Of a stretch of DNA of 54,006 nt, positions 47,823-54,006 are shown piece after piece. The DNA lies in the NCBI GenBank assembly GCA_029268225.1, contig JAJUGJ010000023.1, forward strand, positions 1 to 54,006, written 5' to 3'. Under the pieces are notes generated by a model. It was not told the DNA's origin. It saw only the letters and a list, made by a program, of their open reading frames with translations, and ran no database searches. The stretch is from Burkholderiales bacterium. GTDB taxonomy: Bacteria > Pseudomonadota > Gammaproteobacteria > Burkholderiales > Burkholderiaceae_C. The stretch's first letter is position 1. The number at the start of each line of letters is the position of its first letter. Both the position numbers and the translations under genes were made by a program.

Positions 47823-47940
47823 GCCTAACTGTCAGGTCAACGCGGACGCAACCAAGGGCCATGCCTTCGGCATTTTCATGGCCCTTGGTTGTACCCTCCG
47901 CCCTGACGGGCTCCGGCGCCGGTTACCTTGGGCGTTAGGC
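47823..47940 (+). repeat. attC site 6 (118 bp)
   Basis: R'' GCCTAAC to R' GTTAGGC. Family A variant with CTGTCAGGTCAACGCGGACG at the left and central arms CCAAGGGCCA and TGGCCCTTGG. Confidence 0.9.
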
Positions 47941-48028
47941 GCCTCTACCAAGCAAAGATCGCGTAGATTCGTCACCAGCCCACAACCAATGATCGAATTG
48001 ACCGTTTACAACAACTCGGATTAATTAA

Positions 48029-48472
48029 ATGAGAAAGCTTCCCATCGCATTCATTGGAATGGTATTTTTGGCGGGGTGCGCCACCACTGCAAACTTCGAA
48101 AAGCTGCTAAACAAATGGGTTGGCCGTCACGTCGATCAATTGGTATCAAGCTGGGGGCCGCCACACCGTTCTTTTCAGCTTTCAACAGGCGGAAGTGTTA
48201 TTGAGTACGAAGAGAGCCGAAACATACAGATTGGTGGATTTACCACGACCGTCCCTCAGACCACTTACAACTCTGGCACCGTTAATGCATATGGATCTGG
48301 CGGCAATGGATACGGCACGTATTCTGGCACATCAACAACATATGTACAAAGAGCCACTCCGGTTCAGAACTTGCAGATGCGATGCGTAGTACGCCTCACT
48401 ATCGATCCCCAAGGGATAATTACAAAGTGGTCATGGCAAGGCAACGACTGCAAGGCCCGCGATCCAGGTTAA
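48029..48472 (+). CDS. Cassette 7: lipoprotein
   Basis: A 147-residue predicted lipoprotein: MRKLPIAFIGMVFLAGC is a signal peptide with lipobox and Cys17. The mature part is Gly/Ser/Thr-rich (SGTVNAYGSGGNGYGTY) with QLVSSWGPPHRSFQLSTGG, like SmpA/OmlA-type small outer-membrane lipoproteins. Exact family not known. The 88-base leader after attC 6 could hold a weak TTGACC (47998-48003), discussed elsewhere. Confidence 0.75.
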   Translation: MRKLPIAFIGMVFLAGCATTANFEKLLNKWVGRHVDQLVSSWGPPHRSFQLSTGGSVIEYEESRNIQIGGFTTTVPQTTYNSGTVNAYGSGGNGYGTYSGTSTTYVQRATPVQNLQMRCVVRLTIDPQGIITKWSWQGNDCKARDPG

Positions 48473-48534
48473 ATGGAGCACGCAGAAATTTCCAAGACCT
48501 CTCTAGGGTTCAATGCCCCCTCCTACGCTCCTCA

Positions 48535-48620
48535 GCCTAACTGTAAGTTCAACGTGGAGGCTGATACGGCCCATCGCTTCGGATACGCCTTATGGGCGCC
48601 AGTTAACTAGTTCGTTAGGC
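48535..48620 (+). repeat. attC site 7 (86 bp)
   Basis: R'' GCCTAAC to R' GTTAGGC. Shorter family B: same outer ends as family A, but a central 50-base part with CATCGCTTCGGATACGCC. Almost the same as sites 8 and 13. Confidence 0.9.
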
Positions 48621-48626
48621 CATCGT

Positions 48627-49193
48627 ATGCAAGTGAAGTGCACAAAGTTCGAAGCAGCATTTCGTCAGTTGGACGAAGCAATCATGCTGCTGTTTGCAGA
48701 TCATGATCCTCTAGCAATTCGCACACTAGCTGCAGCTTCTCATGGCTTGTTCGCAGATCTAGTCGAACATAAAGAGCCAAACGGTTCATGGCGTTCGCAT
48801 TTAATTCAAGACTCTGGCTTGTCAAAGAAGGACGCATTGGCCGCCCTGAACAGTGCGCAAAACTATCTAAAGCATGCCGATCGTGACCCGAATGCTGAGC
48901 TTTGCTTCGACGAACAAGAAAACGATCATGTCATCTTTGTAGCAACGCTAGAAGCCGGGGAGCTAGGCGGGCCCCTCACCTCGTTCATGCAAGCTTTCCA
49001 AATATGGTACTTCGCCTGCTACCCAGAAAAGCTTGGCAATGAAACTGATGTAGTCAAGAAGTCTCGCACGCTATTGCCCGGCCTAGAAAAGCTTCCTCGA
49101 GAACAGCGGCTCTCTGCTGGCTTAGCGTTTTTAGAGAGCGTCAGGGAAAAGTATGGAGATGGCCCATTGAAGAAGCGGCGTCATGGCAAATAA
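48627..49193 (+). CDS. Cassette 8: helical protein with NYLKHADRDP motif
   Basis: A 188-residue helical protein, MQVKCTKFEAAFRQLDEAI at the start. The block AIRTLAAASHGLFADL followed by NSAQNYLKHADRDP fits a conserved but unnamed family that I associate with HEPN-like proteins; the Arg of RNxxxH is replaced here by Gln (QNYLKH). Function unknown. ATG 48627 lies seven bases after the R' box. The C-terminus is basic (KKRRHGK). Confidence 0.7.
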   Translation: MQVKCTKFEAAFRQLDEAIMLLFADHDPLAIRTLAAASHGLFADLVEHKEPNGSWRSHLIQDSGLSKKDALAALNSAQNYLKHADRDPNAELCFDEQENDHVIFVATLEAGELGGPLTSFMQAFQIWYFACYPEKLGNETDVVKKSRTLLPGLEKLPREQRLSAGLAFLESVREKYGDGPLKKRRHGK

Positions 49194-49210
49194 CGTAGCG
49201 TCTACCCCCA

Positions 49211-49296
49211 GCCTAACTGTAAGTTCAACGTGGACGCTGATACGGCCCATCGCTTCGGACACGCCTTATGGGCGCCAGTTAACTAATTCGTTAGGC
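49211..49296 (+). repeat. attC site 8 (86 bp)
   Basis: R'' GCCTAAC to R' GTTAGGC. Family B, differing from site 7 at very few positions. Confidence 0.9.
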
Positions 49297-49348
49297 ATCT
49301 CGGCACCGCCACAGCCGCAAGCCCCAACCGAATCATTCACAAAATAAC

Positions 49349-50401
49349 ATGTCAGCAAAATATCAAGTATTTGTGAGCTCCACCTTCATGGATTTATCCG
49401 ATGAGCGTGACTTGGTTATCAAGGCGATCCTTGAAATGGGCCACATTCCTGTTGGCATGGAAATGTTTAGCGCAGCCGACGAGGAGCAGTGGAATGTAAT
49501 TAAAAAACAAATAGATCAATCTGACTATTACGTCGTGATCGTAGCGCACCGCTACGGGAGTTGCGACTCCATCGGATTAAGCTATACAGAAAAGGAATAC
49601 GACTACGCAATATCCAAAGGCATACCAGCACTGGGGTTCATTGTAGAAGATGATATTCCATGGCCGAAGGATAAATCAGACACGGACCGTTCGACTTTAA
49701 AGAAAATAAGGTCATTCAAAGAGAAAGTAAAATCAAAACCAGTAAGCTTCTGGAAAAATGGAGAAGACCTGTATGGCAGGTGCTCCATAGCCTTAATGAA
49801 GGCTTTCAATGCATATCCAAGAGAAGGCTGGGTAAGAGCATCGCAGGTCCAAGATGCTGCAGCCGCTAAAGAAATCGTGCGACTAAGTTCAGAGAACGCA
49901 TCACTCCGAGAACGCCTTCGCGCCTATGAAATCGCTGCAGATGTTGAAACAGCAATCGAGAAGGCTATTGCCGCCATGCGTGGCAACAAGACAAAGATTT
50001 CCGTTTGGAAAAAGACATCCACGGACTGGGAAGATGGAAAAGAGATCACTCTTTATCAACTCTTCGAAGTTCTAGCTCCAGAAATGCAAGTTGAGCTTGC
50101 GCTAACAGAGATCGCACGCTATACCGCAACGAATGCGTTAAACGTTCCGCAAAAAGAATTGCGCGCGACATGGCCAACCCCTCGCAATACCATACGGTCA
50201 TTGCTTGCAGATCTAGCTGCGCTCGGTTGCGTTGAGCCATCAAGCAGAAGAAAACCCGTTTCGGACAAAGAAGAATATTGGTCCCTTTCCGACTTTGGGG
50301 CCAAACTATTGGCACAAATGCGTCGTCGTCGACTTGAACGAATTGAAAGCCTTACAAAGATCGAACACAAAGTAGATAAAGATACAAAGACAGATGCCTA
50401 A
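49349..50401 (+). CDS. Cassette 9: DUF4062 domain protein with C-terminal winged-helix-like region
   Basis: A 350-residue protein. The DUF4062 domain is clear at the N-terminus: VFVSSTFMDLSDERDLV, IPVGMEMFSAADEE, SDYYVVIVAHRYGS and GLSYTEKEYDYA. A coiled coil (about 178-205) leads to a C-terminal helical region with a winged-helix-like pattern. DUF4062 has a TIR-like Rossmann fold, often found in NTPase-linked conflict proteins; the effector activity is not shown. It is the longest product in the array. No strong ribosome site is upstream. Confidence 0.85.
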   Translation: MSAKYQVFVSSTFMDLSDERDLVIKAILEMGHIPVGMEMFSAADEEQWNVIKKQIDQSDYYVVIVAHRYGSCDSIGLSYTEKEYDYAISKGIPALGFIVEDDIPWPKDKSDTDRSTLKKIRSFKEKVKSKPVSFWKNGEDLYGRCSIALMKAFNAYPREGWVRASQVQDAAAAKEIVRLSSENASLRERLRAYEIAADVETAIEKAIAAMRGNKTKISVWKKTSTDWEDGKEITLYQLFEVLAPEMQVELALTEIARYTATNALNVPQKELRATWPTPRNTIRSLLADLAALGCVEPSSRRKPVSDKEEYWSLSDFGAKLLAQMRRRRLERIESLTKIEHKVDKDTKTDA

Positions 50402-50512
50402 CTAACGGTTCAACGCGGACGCCAACACTGGCCATGCCTTCGGCATTTTCATGGCCAGTGTTGGTACCCTCCGCGCTTCGCGCTCCGGCGCCGGTTAACC
50501 TGGGCGTTGGGC
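50396..50512 (+). repeat. attC site 9 (117 bp)
   Basis: R'' GCCTAAC to R' GTTGGGC. Family A variant with arms CCAACACTGGCCA and TGGCCAGTGTTGG, right part with CGCTTCGCG. Confidence 0.9.
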
Positions 50513-50546
50513 TTTTTGCGCGGACAGAGTCTCAAGTGAGGATCGA

Positions 50547-51092
50547 ATGGATATCAAGGACCATTGGCCTGAAATTCAACAAGTCGTAATGCAGGCGCTC
50601 TCGTCATCGATTCACTGCGCGATTGCATCGGTCGCGCCAGACGGAACGCCCAACATCACACCCGTTGGCACAGTCTTTCTGCGCGACAACCTCACAGGTT
50701 ATTACTTCGACCAATACACCAGTGCCCTGGCCGAGAACATTGAACGCAATCCGAAAATTTGCCTAATGGCCGTCAATACTAGCCGCATGTTTTGGTTGAA
50801 GTCTTTTTGGCGAGGCAACTTCGCTTCACCTCCAGGGCTCCGTCTCTATGGAGAGGCTAGCTTGCTAAGACCTGCAACTGAACAAGAGCGACAATTCATT
50901 GATGCACGCGTCAGACCTACGCGATGGCTCAAAGGCAGCAGGCTGCTTTGGTCTGACTTCACACACGTCAGGGACATCCGCTTCACGTCATTTCGTCCAG
51001 TGACCTATCCGAGAATGATGGACGGCCTTTGGAGGGCCTCGCCAAATTCCAGTTTTGCTGAACAAGTCCACCACAGTCAAAAGCAGTCATGA
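50547..51092 (+). CDS. Cassette 10: pyridoxamine 5'-phosphate oxidase family protein
   Basis: A 181-residue protein with the flavin-binding split-barrel (PNPOx-like) pattern: CAIASVAPDGTPNITPVGTV, followed by strands and GLRLYGEASLLRP. Such proteins bind FMN or F420; the substrate is unknown. GAGG nine bases upstream of ATG supports the start. The cassette begins with the variant core TTGGGC. Confidence 0.75.
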   Translation: MDIKDHWPEIQQVVMQALSSSIHCAIASVAPDGTPNITPVGTVFLRDNLTGYYFDQYTSALAENIERNPKICLMAVNTSRMFWLKSFWRGNFASPPGLRLYGEASLLRPATEQERQFIDARVRPTRWLKGSRLLWSDFTHVRDIRFTSFRPVTYPRMMDGLWRASPNSSFAEQVHHSQKQS

Positions 51093-51122
51093 GCAACTTC
51101 CATTGGTCAGCATCTGTCACCG

Positions 51123-51239
51123 GCCTAACTGTAAGTTCAACGTGGACGCCAACAGCGGCCATGCCTTCGGCATTTTATTGGCCGCTGTTGGTGCCCTGCG
51201 CCCTTCGGGCTCCGGCGCCAGTTAACTAGTTCGTTAGCC
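51123..51239 (+). repeat. attC site 10 (117 bp)
   Basis: R'' GCCTAAC to R' GTTAGCC. Same interior as site 2; only the ends differ, where cassettes join. Confidence 0.92.
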
Positions 51240-51258
51240 CTTTTCAGAATTGCACAGA

Positions 51259-51762
51259 ATGATCCAACAACATATTTGGAAGCAACTCTACCGAATGAAG
51301 ACCCACGCGGTCTACTTGGAATTGTTGCTTGCAAAAACTGAGGCCATTGATCGCTCAATAAAGATATTTCTAGCACTTGTTTCTAGCGGCAGCATAGCCG
51401 GTTGGGCTGTGTGGAAAGACGCGCAACTTCTGTGGGGCATATTAATCGCAGCATCACAAGTCATAAATGCAATACGGTCATACCTGCCTTACAAAGAGCG
51501 CATGAAGGCGTTGTCAGCTTTGGCAAGAGAACTCGATGAGTTGGCCATTCATACAGAAATTAAGTGGCTAGAGATAGCTGCAGGGGAGCTCACTGAAAAA
51601 GAGATGAGGAAGTTGCAGGCCGACATGCTCATCAAAGCATCAAGCGCCGCTCAAAAGCACTTCCCGAACAACTCCATCCCTGATAACCCCGCTCTAATGC
51701 GTAAGGCAGAAGCAACCGCAACCAAGTATCTTGAGACTCATATCAACGGAGAAGAGCTATGA
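51259..51762 (+). CDS. Cassette 11, gene 1: SLATT-like two-helix membrane protein
   Basis: A 167-residue protein with two adjacent hydrophobic helices (IKIFLALVSSGSIAGWAVW and LWGILIAASQVINAI) and a following coiled coil (PYKERMKALSALARELDEL). This is the layout of SLATT domains, two-helix pore-forming effectors in antiviral systems, but the identification is by architecture only. ATG 51259 is preferred over a TTG at 51250. The stop overlaps the next ORF as ATGA. Confidence 0.65.
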   Translation: MIQQHIWKQLYRMKTHAVYLELLLAKTEAIDRSIKIFLALVSSGSIAGWAVWKDAQLLWGILIAASQVINAIRSYLPYKERMKALSALARELDELAIHTEIKWLEIAAGELTEKEMRKLQADMLIKASSAAQKHFPNNSIPDNPALMRKAEATATKYLETHINGEEL

Positions 51763-51896
51763 CAACAAAGCGCACTGGGCAAGGCCCCCAATCCCCAACA
51801 CATCAATCACCAGCGCGTACCCCAGCAATGGATCGGAAGCTTCCAGAGCCACAAAAAGCGCCCCCGATGCCAAAAGTTAAACCACCAAAGGGCTAA
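51759..51896 (+). CDS. Cassette 11, gene 2: 45-residue proline-rich peptide
   Basis: A short ORF, MTTKRTGQGPQSPTHQSPAR at the start, starting inside the stop of the preceding SLATT-like gene (ATGA). The 45-residue product is about one quarter Pro with several Lys and Gln, disordered in appearance, and ends PKVKPPKG with its stop in the R'' box of attC 11. The coupling suggests a partner of the membrane protein, such as an inhibitor or adaptor; that is inference. Confidence 0.6.
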   Translation: MTTKRTGQGPQSPTHQSPARTPAMDRKLPEPQKAPPMPKVKPPKG

Positions 51897-52007
51897 CTGG
51901 GCGTTCAACGTGGACGCCAACACTGGCCATGGCTTCGCCATTTTTATGGCCAGTGTTGGTACCCTCCGCCCTACGGGCTCCGGCGCCAGTTAACTAATTC
52001 GTTAGGC
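51891..52007 (+). repeat. attC site 11 (117 bp)
   Basis: R'' GGCTAAC, exact complement of this cassette's own start R' GTTAGCC, ending in R' GTTAGGC. Family A with arms CCAACACTGGCCA and TGGCCAGTGTTGG. Confidence 0.9.
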
Positions 52008-52010
52008 AAC

Positions 52011-52538
52011 ATGAGCAAACAGGAACTACTCGGCATCTACAGGACCGCATTCAATCGAATTCAACTCGCGTATGCATCTACCCTGCTTTGGTGCTATCCA
52101 GATACACCTGCATTCTTCGAAGAACTGCACGGAGTGTTAGACCGAAAGTTGCAGATCTTCCCCAGCATCAGCAACTTCGTAAATGACAAAGCTGCCTTGC
52201 AAATTGCAACGGAAGAATTGCTAAATTTAGCATACAGAGCAGCTCTCAATGACCTTCTCGAGCTTACCAAAAGCTATTGCCATGACACCCAGCAGCTACA
52301 CCTTCTAAAATCGCAACCCTGGTTCCTTTTTTGGCGTTTAATAAGAAATTGCTTTGCCCACAACATGCGATTTAACTTCACACCAGAAGAAAAGAGAATT
52401 CTTCCGATTACATGGTCCGGAGTGACGATTCATTTGCAAATGAACAAAACACCATTACCGCAAAAGGTTTTTCCGCGAGAGAAAATAATTGATTTGATTG
52501 AGTCTGCTAGAATTTTTGTGGAATCCGACCTTCAATAA
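52011..52538 (+). CDS. Cassette 12: HEPN-like protein
   Basis: A 175-residue helical protein. Near the middle WFLFWRLIRNCFAHNMRFNF contains RNCFAH, a good fit to the HEPN RNxxxH catalytic motif preceded by hydrophobic residues, as in known HEPN RNases. Overall it may be a toxin or antiviral effector; without structure or a search this remains inference. ATG 52011 lies three bases after R'. Confidence 0.65.
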   Translation: MSKQELLGIYRTAFNRIQLAYASTLLWCYPDTPAFFEELHGVLDRKLQIFPSISNFVNDKAALQIATEELLNLAYRAALNDLLELTKSYCHDTQQLHLLKSQPWFLFWRLIRNCFAHNMRFNFTPEEKRILPITWSGVTIHLQMNKTPLPQKVFPREKIIDLIESARIFVESDLQ

Positions 52539-52646
52539 TGTGCTGGAGGGCAGATAATTACATATTAAACATACCAACAACGAAACCCAGCGTCACTCAA
52601 CCGCGCAGTTTTTTAGTTAAATGCAATTCCCTGCCTTCGCGCCAAA

Positions 52647-52763
52647 GCCTAACTGTAAGTTCAACGTGGACGCCAACACCGGCCATGCCTTCGGCATTTT
52701 ATTGGCCGCTGTTGGTACCCAGCGCCCTTCGGGCTCCGGCGCCAGTTAACTAGTTCGTTAGGC
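52647..52763 (+). repeat. attC site 12 (117 bp)
   Basis: R'' GCCTAAC to R' GTTAGGC. Differs from site 2 at three interior bases; one breaks an arm pair (CCAACACCGGCCA against TGGCCGCTGTTGG). Confidence 0.9.
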
Positions 52764-52786
52764 CCAATAACGTGCCCCAAAAAAAG

Positions 52787-53224
52787 ATGAATCTCAACCC
52801 ATCAACGCTTGATGAAGCGACGCACAACGAGATCCAGACACTTTGCTCGCAGGGGGACGCCCTGGCTGCCCGCGAACAGCATCGAGAAGCTTTGTCAAAG
52901 TACAACCATGCATGGAAGATGATTCCTTCGCCAAAGAATGAGTGGGAGGCTTCAACATGGGTTCTGGCTGCGATCGCTGACTCGTGCTTCTATCTTGCGG
53001 ATTTCGAGCCTGCGCTGCGTGCGCTTGATTACGCAATGACATGCCCCGGGGGTATTGGCAATCCATTCCTGCACCTGCGGCGAGGGCAAGTACTCTTTGA
53101 GTTTGGCGAAATGGATGCATCGGCGGATGAGTTGATGCGCGCATTCATGGGCAGCGGACCGGAGGTCTTTGCAACAGACGATCCAAAGTACCTACAGCAC
53201 CTTAAGTCAAGGGCAAACATATGA
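52787..53224 (+). CDS. Cassette 13: TPR-like protein
   Basis: A 145-residue helical protein with two to three tetratricopeptide-like repeats (YNHAWKMIPSPKNEWEASTW; ALRALDYAMTCPGGIGNPFLHL). Many bacteria carry solo proteins of this kind; the partner is unknown. ATG 52787 is preferred; a GTG at 52772 is in frame, nine bases after the R' box. Confidence 0.75.
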   Translation: MNLNPSTLDEATHNEIQTLCSQGDALAAREQHREALSKYNHAWKMIPSPKNEWEASTWVLAAIADSCFYLADFEPALRALDYAMTCPGGIGNPFLHLRRGQVLFEFGEMDASADELMRAFMGSGPEVFATDDPKYLQHLKSRANI

Positions 53225-53252
53225 GTAGTCCAGAACCATCAACATCTATCCA

Positions 53253-53338
53253 GCCTAACTGTAAGTTCAACGTGGACGCTGGTACGGCCCATCGCTTCGG
53301 ATACGCCTTATGGGCGCCAGTTAACTAGTTCGTTAGGC
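53253..53338 (+). repeat. attC site 13 (86 bp)
   Basis: R'' GCCTAAC to R' GTTAGGC. Family B, like sites 7 and 8. Confidence 0.9.
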
Positions 53339-53375
53339 CAGCACTGAACAACCGGGATAGGTAGCGCCTTAGTCT

Positions 53376-53855
53376 ATGAGTACATTGCAACGAAAAATCA
53401 TTCTTGGCGCGATGACGCTGTTGGCCGCAGCAATGACGCTTGACTTCGTTGCCACCCCCAGCGAAATTCAAACCCAAGGGGCAGTTCACATCCCTGACAG
53501 CATTGCCTCTCTTGGAGCCGACAAGGGCGGATCAAAAACAGTGGCTTTCCTTGGGCCTACCAAGGCATATGGGACGGGATGTCAATACGCAGAACCATTG
53601 TGCGCATTGCTCACTTCTGAGCCCACAGCAAGGCCCACTGTGTGGCTTCAACGCTTTTCCTATCTTGGCGAATACTGGCTCATAAAAGCAGAAGTTTCAG
53701 GTCGAGAAATCGTCGCTCCATCTAAACAGGCATCTCTGCTTAAACAGGCTAGACGCACCAAGCTCAGAACCCTGCTGCTTGTGTACGGGCTCGTTTGCCT
53801 ATCTTTTGTGTTCCCGGCTCTAACAAAGCCACGGATCACTCGAATTCAACAATGA
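53376..53855 (+). CDS. Cassette 14: membrane-associated hypothetical protein
   Basis: A 159-residue protein with an N-terminal hydrophobic segment (about residues 9-26) and a second near the C-terminus (LRTLLLVYGLVCLSFVFPAL), separated by a soluble part rich in Gly, Ser and aromatic residues. No family recognised. A small frame beginning at 53852 (ATGA overlap) reads into attC 14 and is probably not a separate gene. Confidence 0.7.
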   Translation: MSTLQRKIILGAMTLLAAAMTLDFVATPSEIQTQGAVHIPDSIASLGADKGGSKTVAFLGPTKAYGTGCQYAEPLCALLTSEPTARPTVWLQRFSYLGEYWLIKAEVSGREIVAPSKQASLLKQARRTKLRTLLLVYGLVCLSFVFPALTKPRITRIQQ

Positions 53856-53883
53856 AGCGCAACACCAAAGCGAAAAATCCAGC

Positions 53884-54003
53884 GCCTAACTGGGCGGTCA
53901 AGGGGACGCCAACAAGGGCCATGGCTTCGCCATTGTCCTGGCCCTTGTTGGTGCCCTTCAGTCGCTGCGCTCCTTCCGGCGCCGCTTACCTTGGGCGTTA
54001 GGC
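53884..54003 (+). repeat. attC site 14 (120 bp)
   Basis: R'' GCCTAAC to R' GTTAGGC. Family A variant with arms CCAACAAGGGCCA and TGGCCCTTGTTGG. It ends three bases before the window edge; cassette 15 starts here. Confidence 0.9.
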
Positions 54004-54006
54004 CTC

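Larger units (their letters stand above)
42774..54006 (+). mobile_element. Chromosomal integron with 14 complete gene cassettes
   Basis: The element comprises a minus-strand integrase gene, a candidate attI with core GTTAGGC at 43969-43975, and 14 cassettes ending in attC sites at 44759, 45302, 46128, 46584, 47087, 47940, 48620, 49296, 50512, 51239, 52007, 52763, 53338 and 54003. A fifteenth cassette begins at 53998. Every clear cassette gene is on the plus strand and close to its own attC. Cassettes are 456 to 1216 bp. Most attC sites are of one family, typical of a resident (sedentary) array. The array continues beyond the window. Confidence 0.9.

Noticed and set aside
47998..48026. Possible promoter TTGACC-N17-TTAATT before cassette 7
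   Set aside because: The -10 matches only three of six positions and lies three bases before the ATG, too close for normal initiation.
53852..54001. 49-codon ORF at the end of cassette 14
   Set aside because: Though it overlaps the preceding stop as ATGA, most of it is attC sequence.
44643..54003. Regularly spaced similar elements that could look like a CRISPR array
   Set aside because: The repeats are 60-120 bp attC sites with complementary arms and end cores, and the intervals are 330 to 1100 bp and mostly coding; no short direct repeats or spacers are present.

Overview
This is a GC-rich bacterial chromosome segment, most likely from a betaproteobacterium of the order Burkholderiales. 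Support comes from gene order (pyrG-kdsA-eno-ftsB, mutS followed by an Anbu-type proteasome homologue, hda next to an AI-2E/PerM permease) and protein-level resemblance. The species cannot be named from the sequence alone.

Layout. Positions 1-36987 are dense housekeeping DNA: a DEAD-box helicase gene (rhlE, frameshifted), yaaA, a gamma carbonic anhydrase, hslO, truC, a nicotinamide riboside uptake/kinase pair (pnuC plus a NadR-like ATPase), ftsB, eno, kdsA, pyrG, plsC, the Anbu protease, mutS, suhB, trmJ, cysE, an SDR and a phosphotransferase, a chemoreceptor, mog, darP, pmbA, a DUF454 membrane protein, a DUF442 phosphatase-like protein, a methyltransferase, a YqeY-like protein, rpsU, folK, pcnB, a HAD phosphatase, hda (broken by an in-frame TAG), perM, plsY, a glutaredoxin-like protein, a Sua5/YciO-like protein, a PHP phosphatase, a DUF1801 protein and dcd. 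Many junctions are 4-bp ATGA or GTGA overlaps, so translation is probably coupled. Positions 37166-42752 hold an assimilatory nitrate reductase pair (an FAD/NAD(P)H reductase of NirB type, then a molybdopterin nitrate reductase with a C-terminal [2Fe-2S] domain) followed by ybiB/trpD2.

From about 42774 to the window edge lies a chromosomal integron. It has an integron integrase gene on the minus strand, a candidate attI and Pc-like promoter at 43936-43975, and fourteen complete gene cassettes in a row, each closed by an attC site (60 to 120 bp); a fifteenth begins at 53998. Eleven attC sites belong to one related family with shared ends, as in a resident array. Three (cassettes 3-5) are of unrelated types, and the first two of those cassettes are AT-rich, so they look imported.

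The cassette cargo is mostly unnamed. Several products look like components of antiviral or conflict systems: a DUF4062-winged-helix protein, a two-helix membrane protein of SLATT type translationally coupled to a 45-residue proline-rich peptide, and two or three proteins with a HEPN-like RNxxxH motif. The rest includes a lipoprotein, a PNPOx-fold protein, a TPR protein, an acidic DUF4375-like protein and orphans. All confident cassette genes run away from attI, so distance from the Pc-like promoter may set expression.

Two core genes are interrupted (rhlE by a one-base loss, hda by an amber codon). Either the sequence contains errors or these lesions are real; the sequence alone does not decide.
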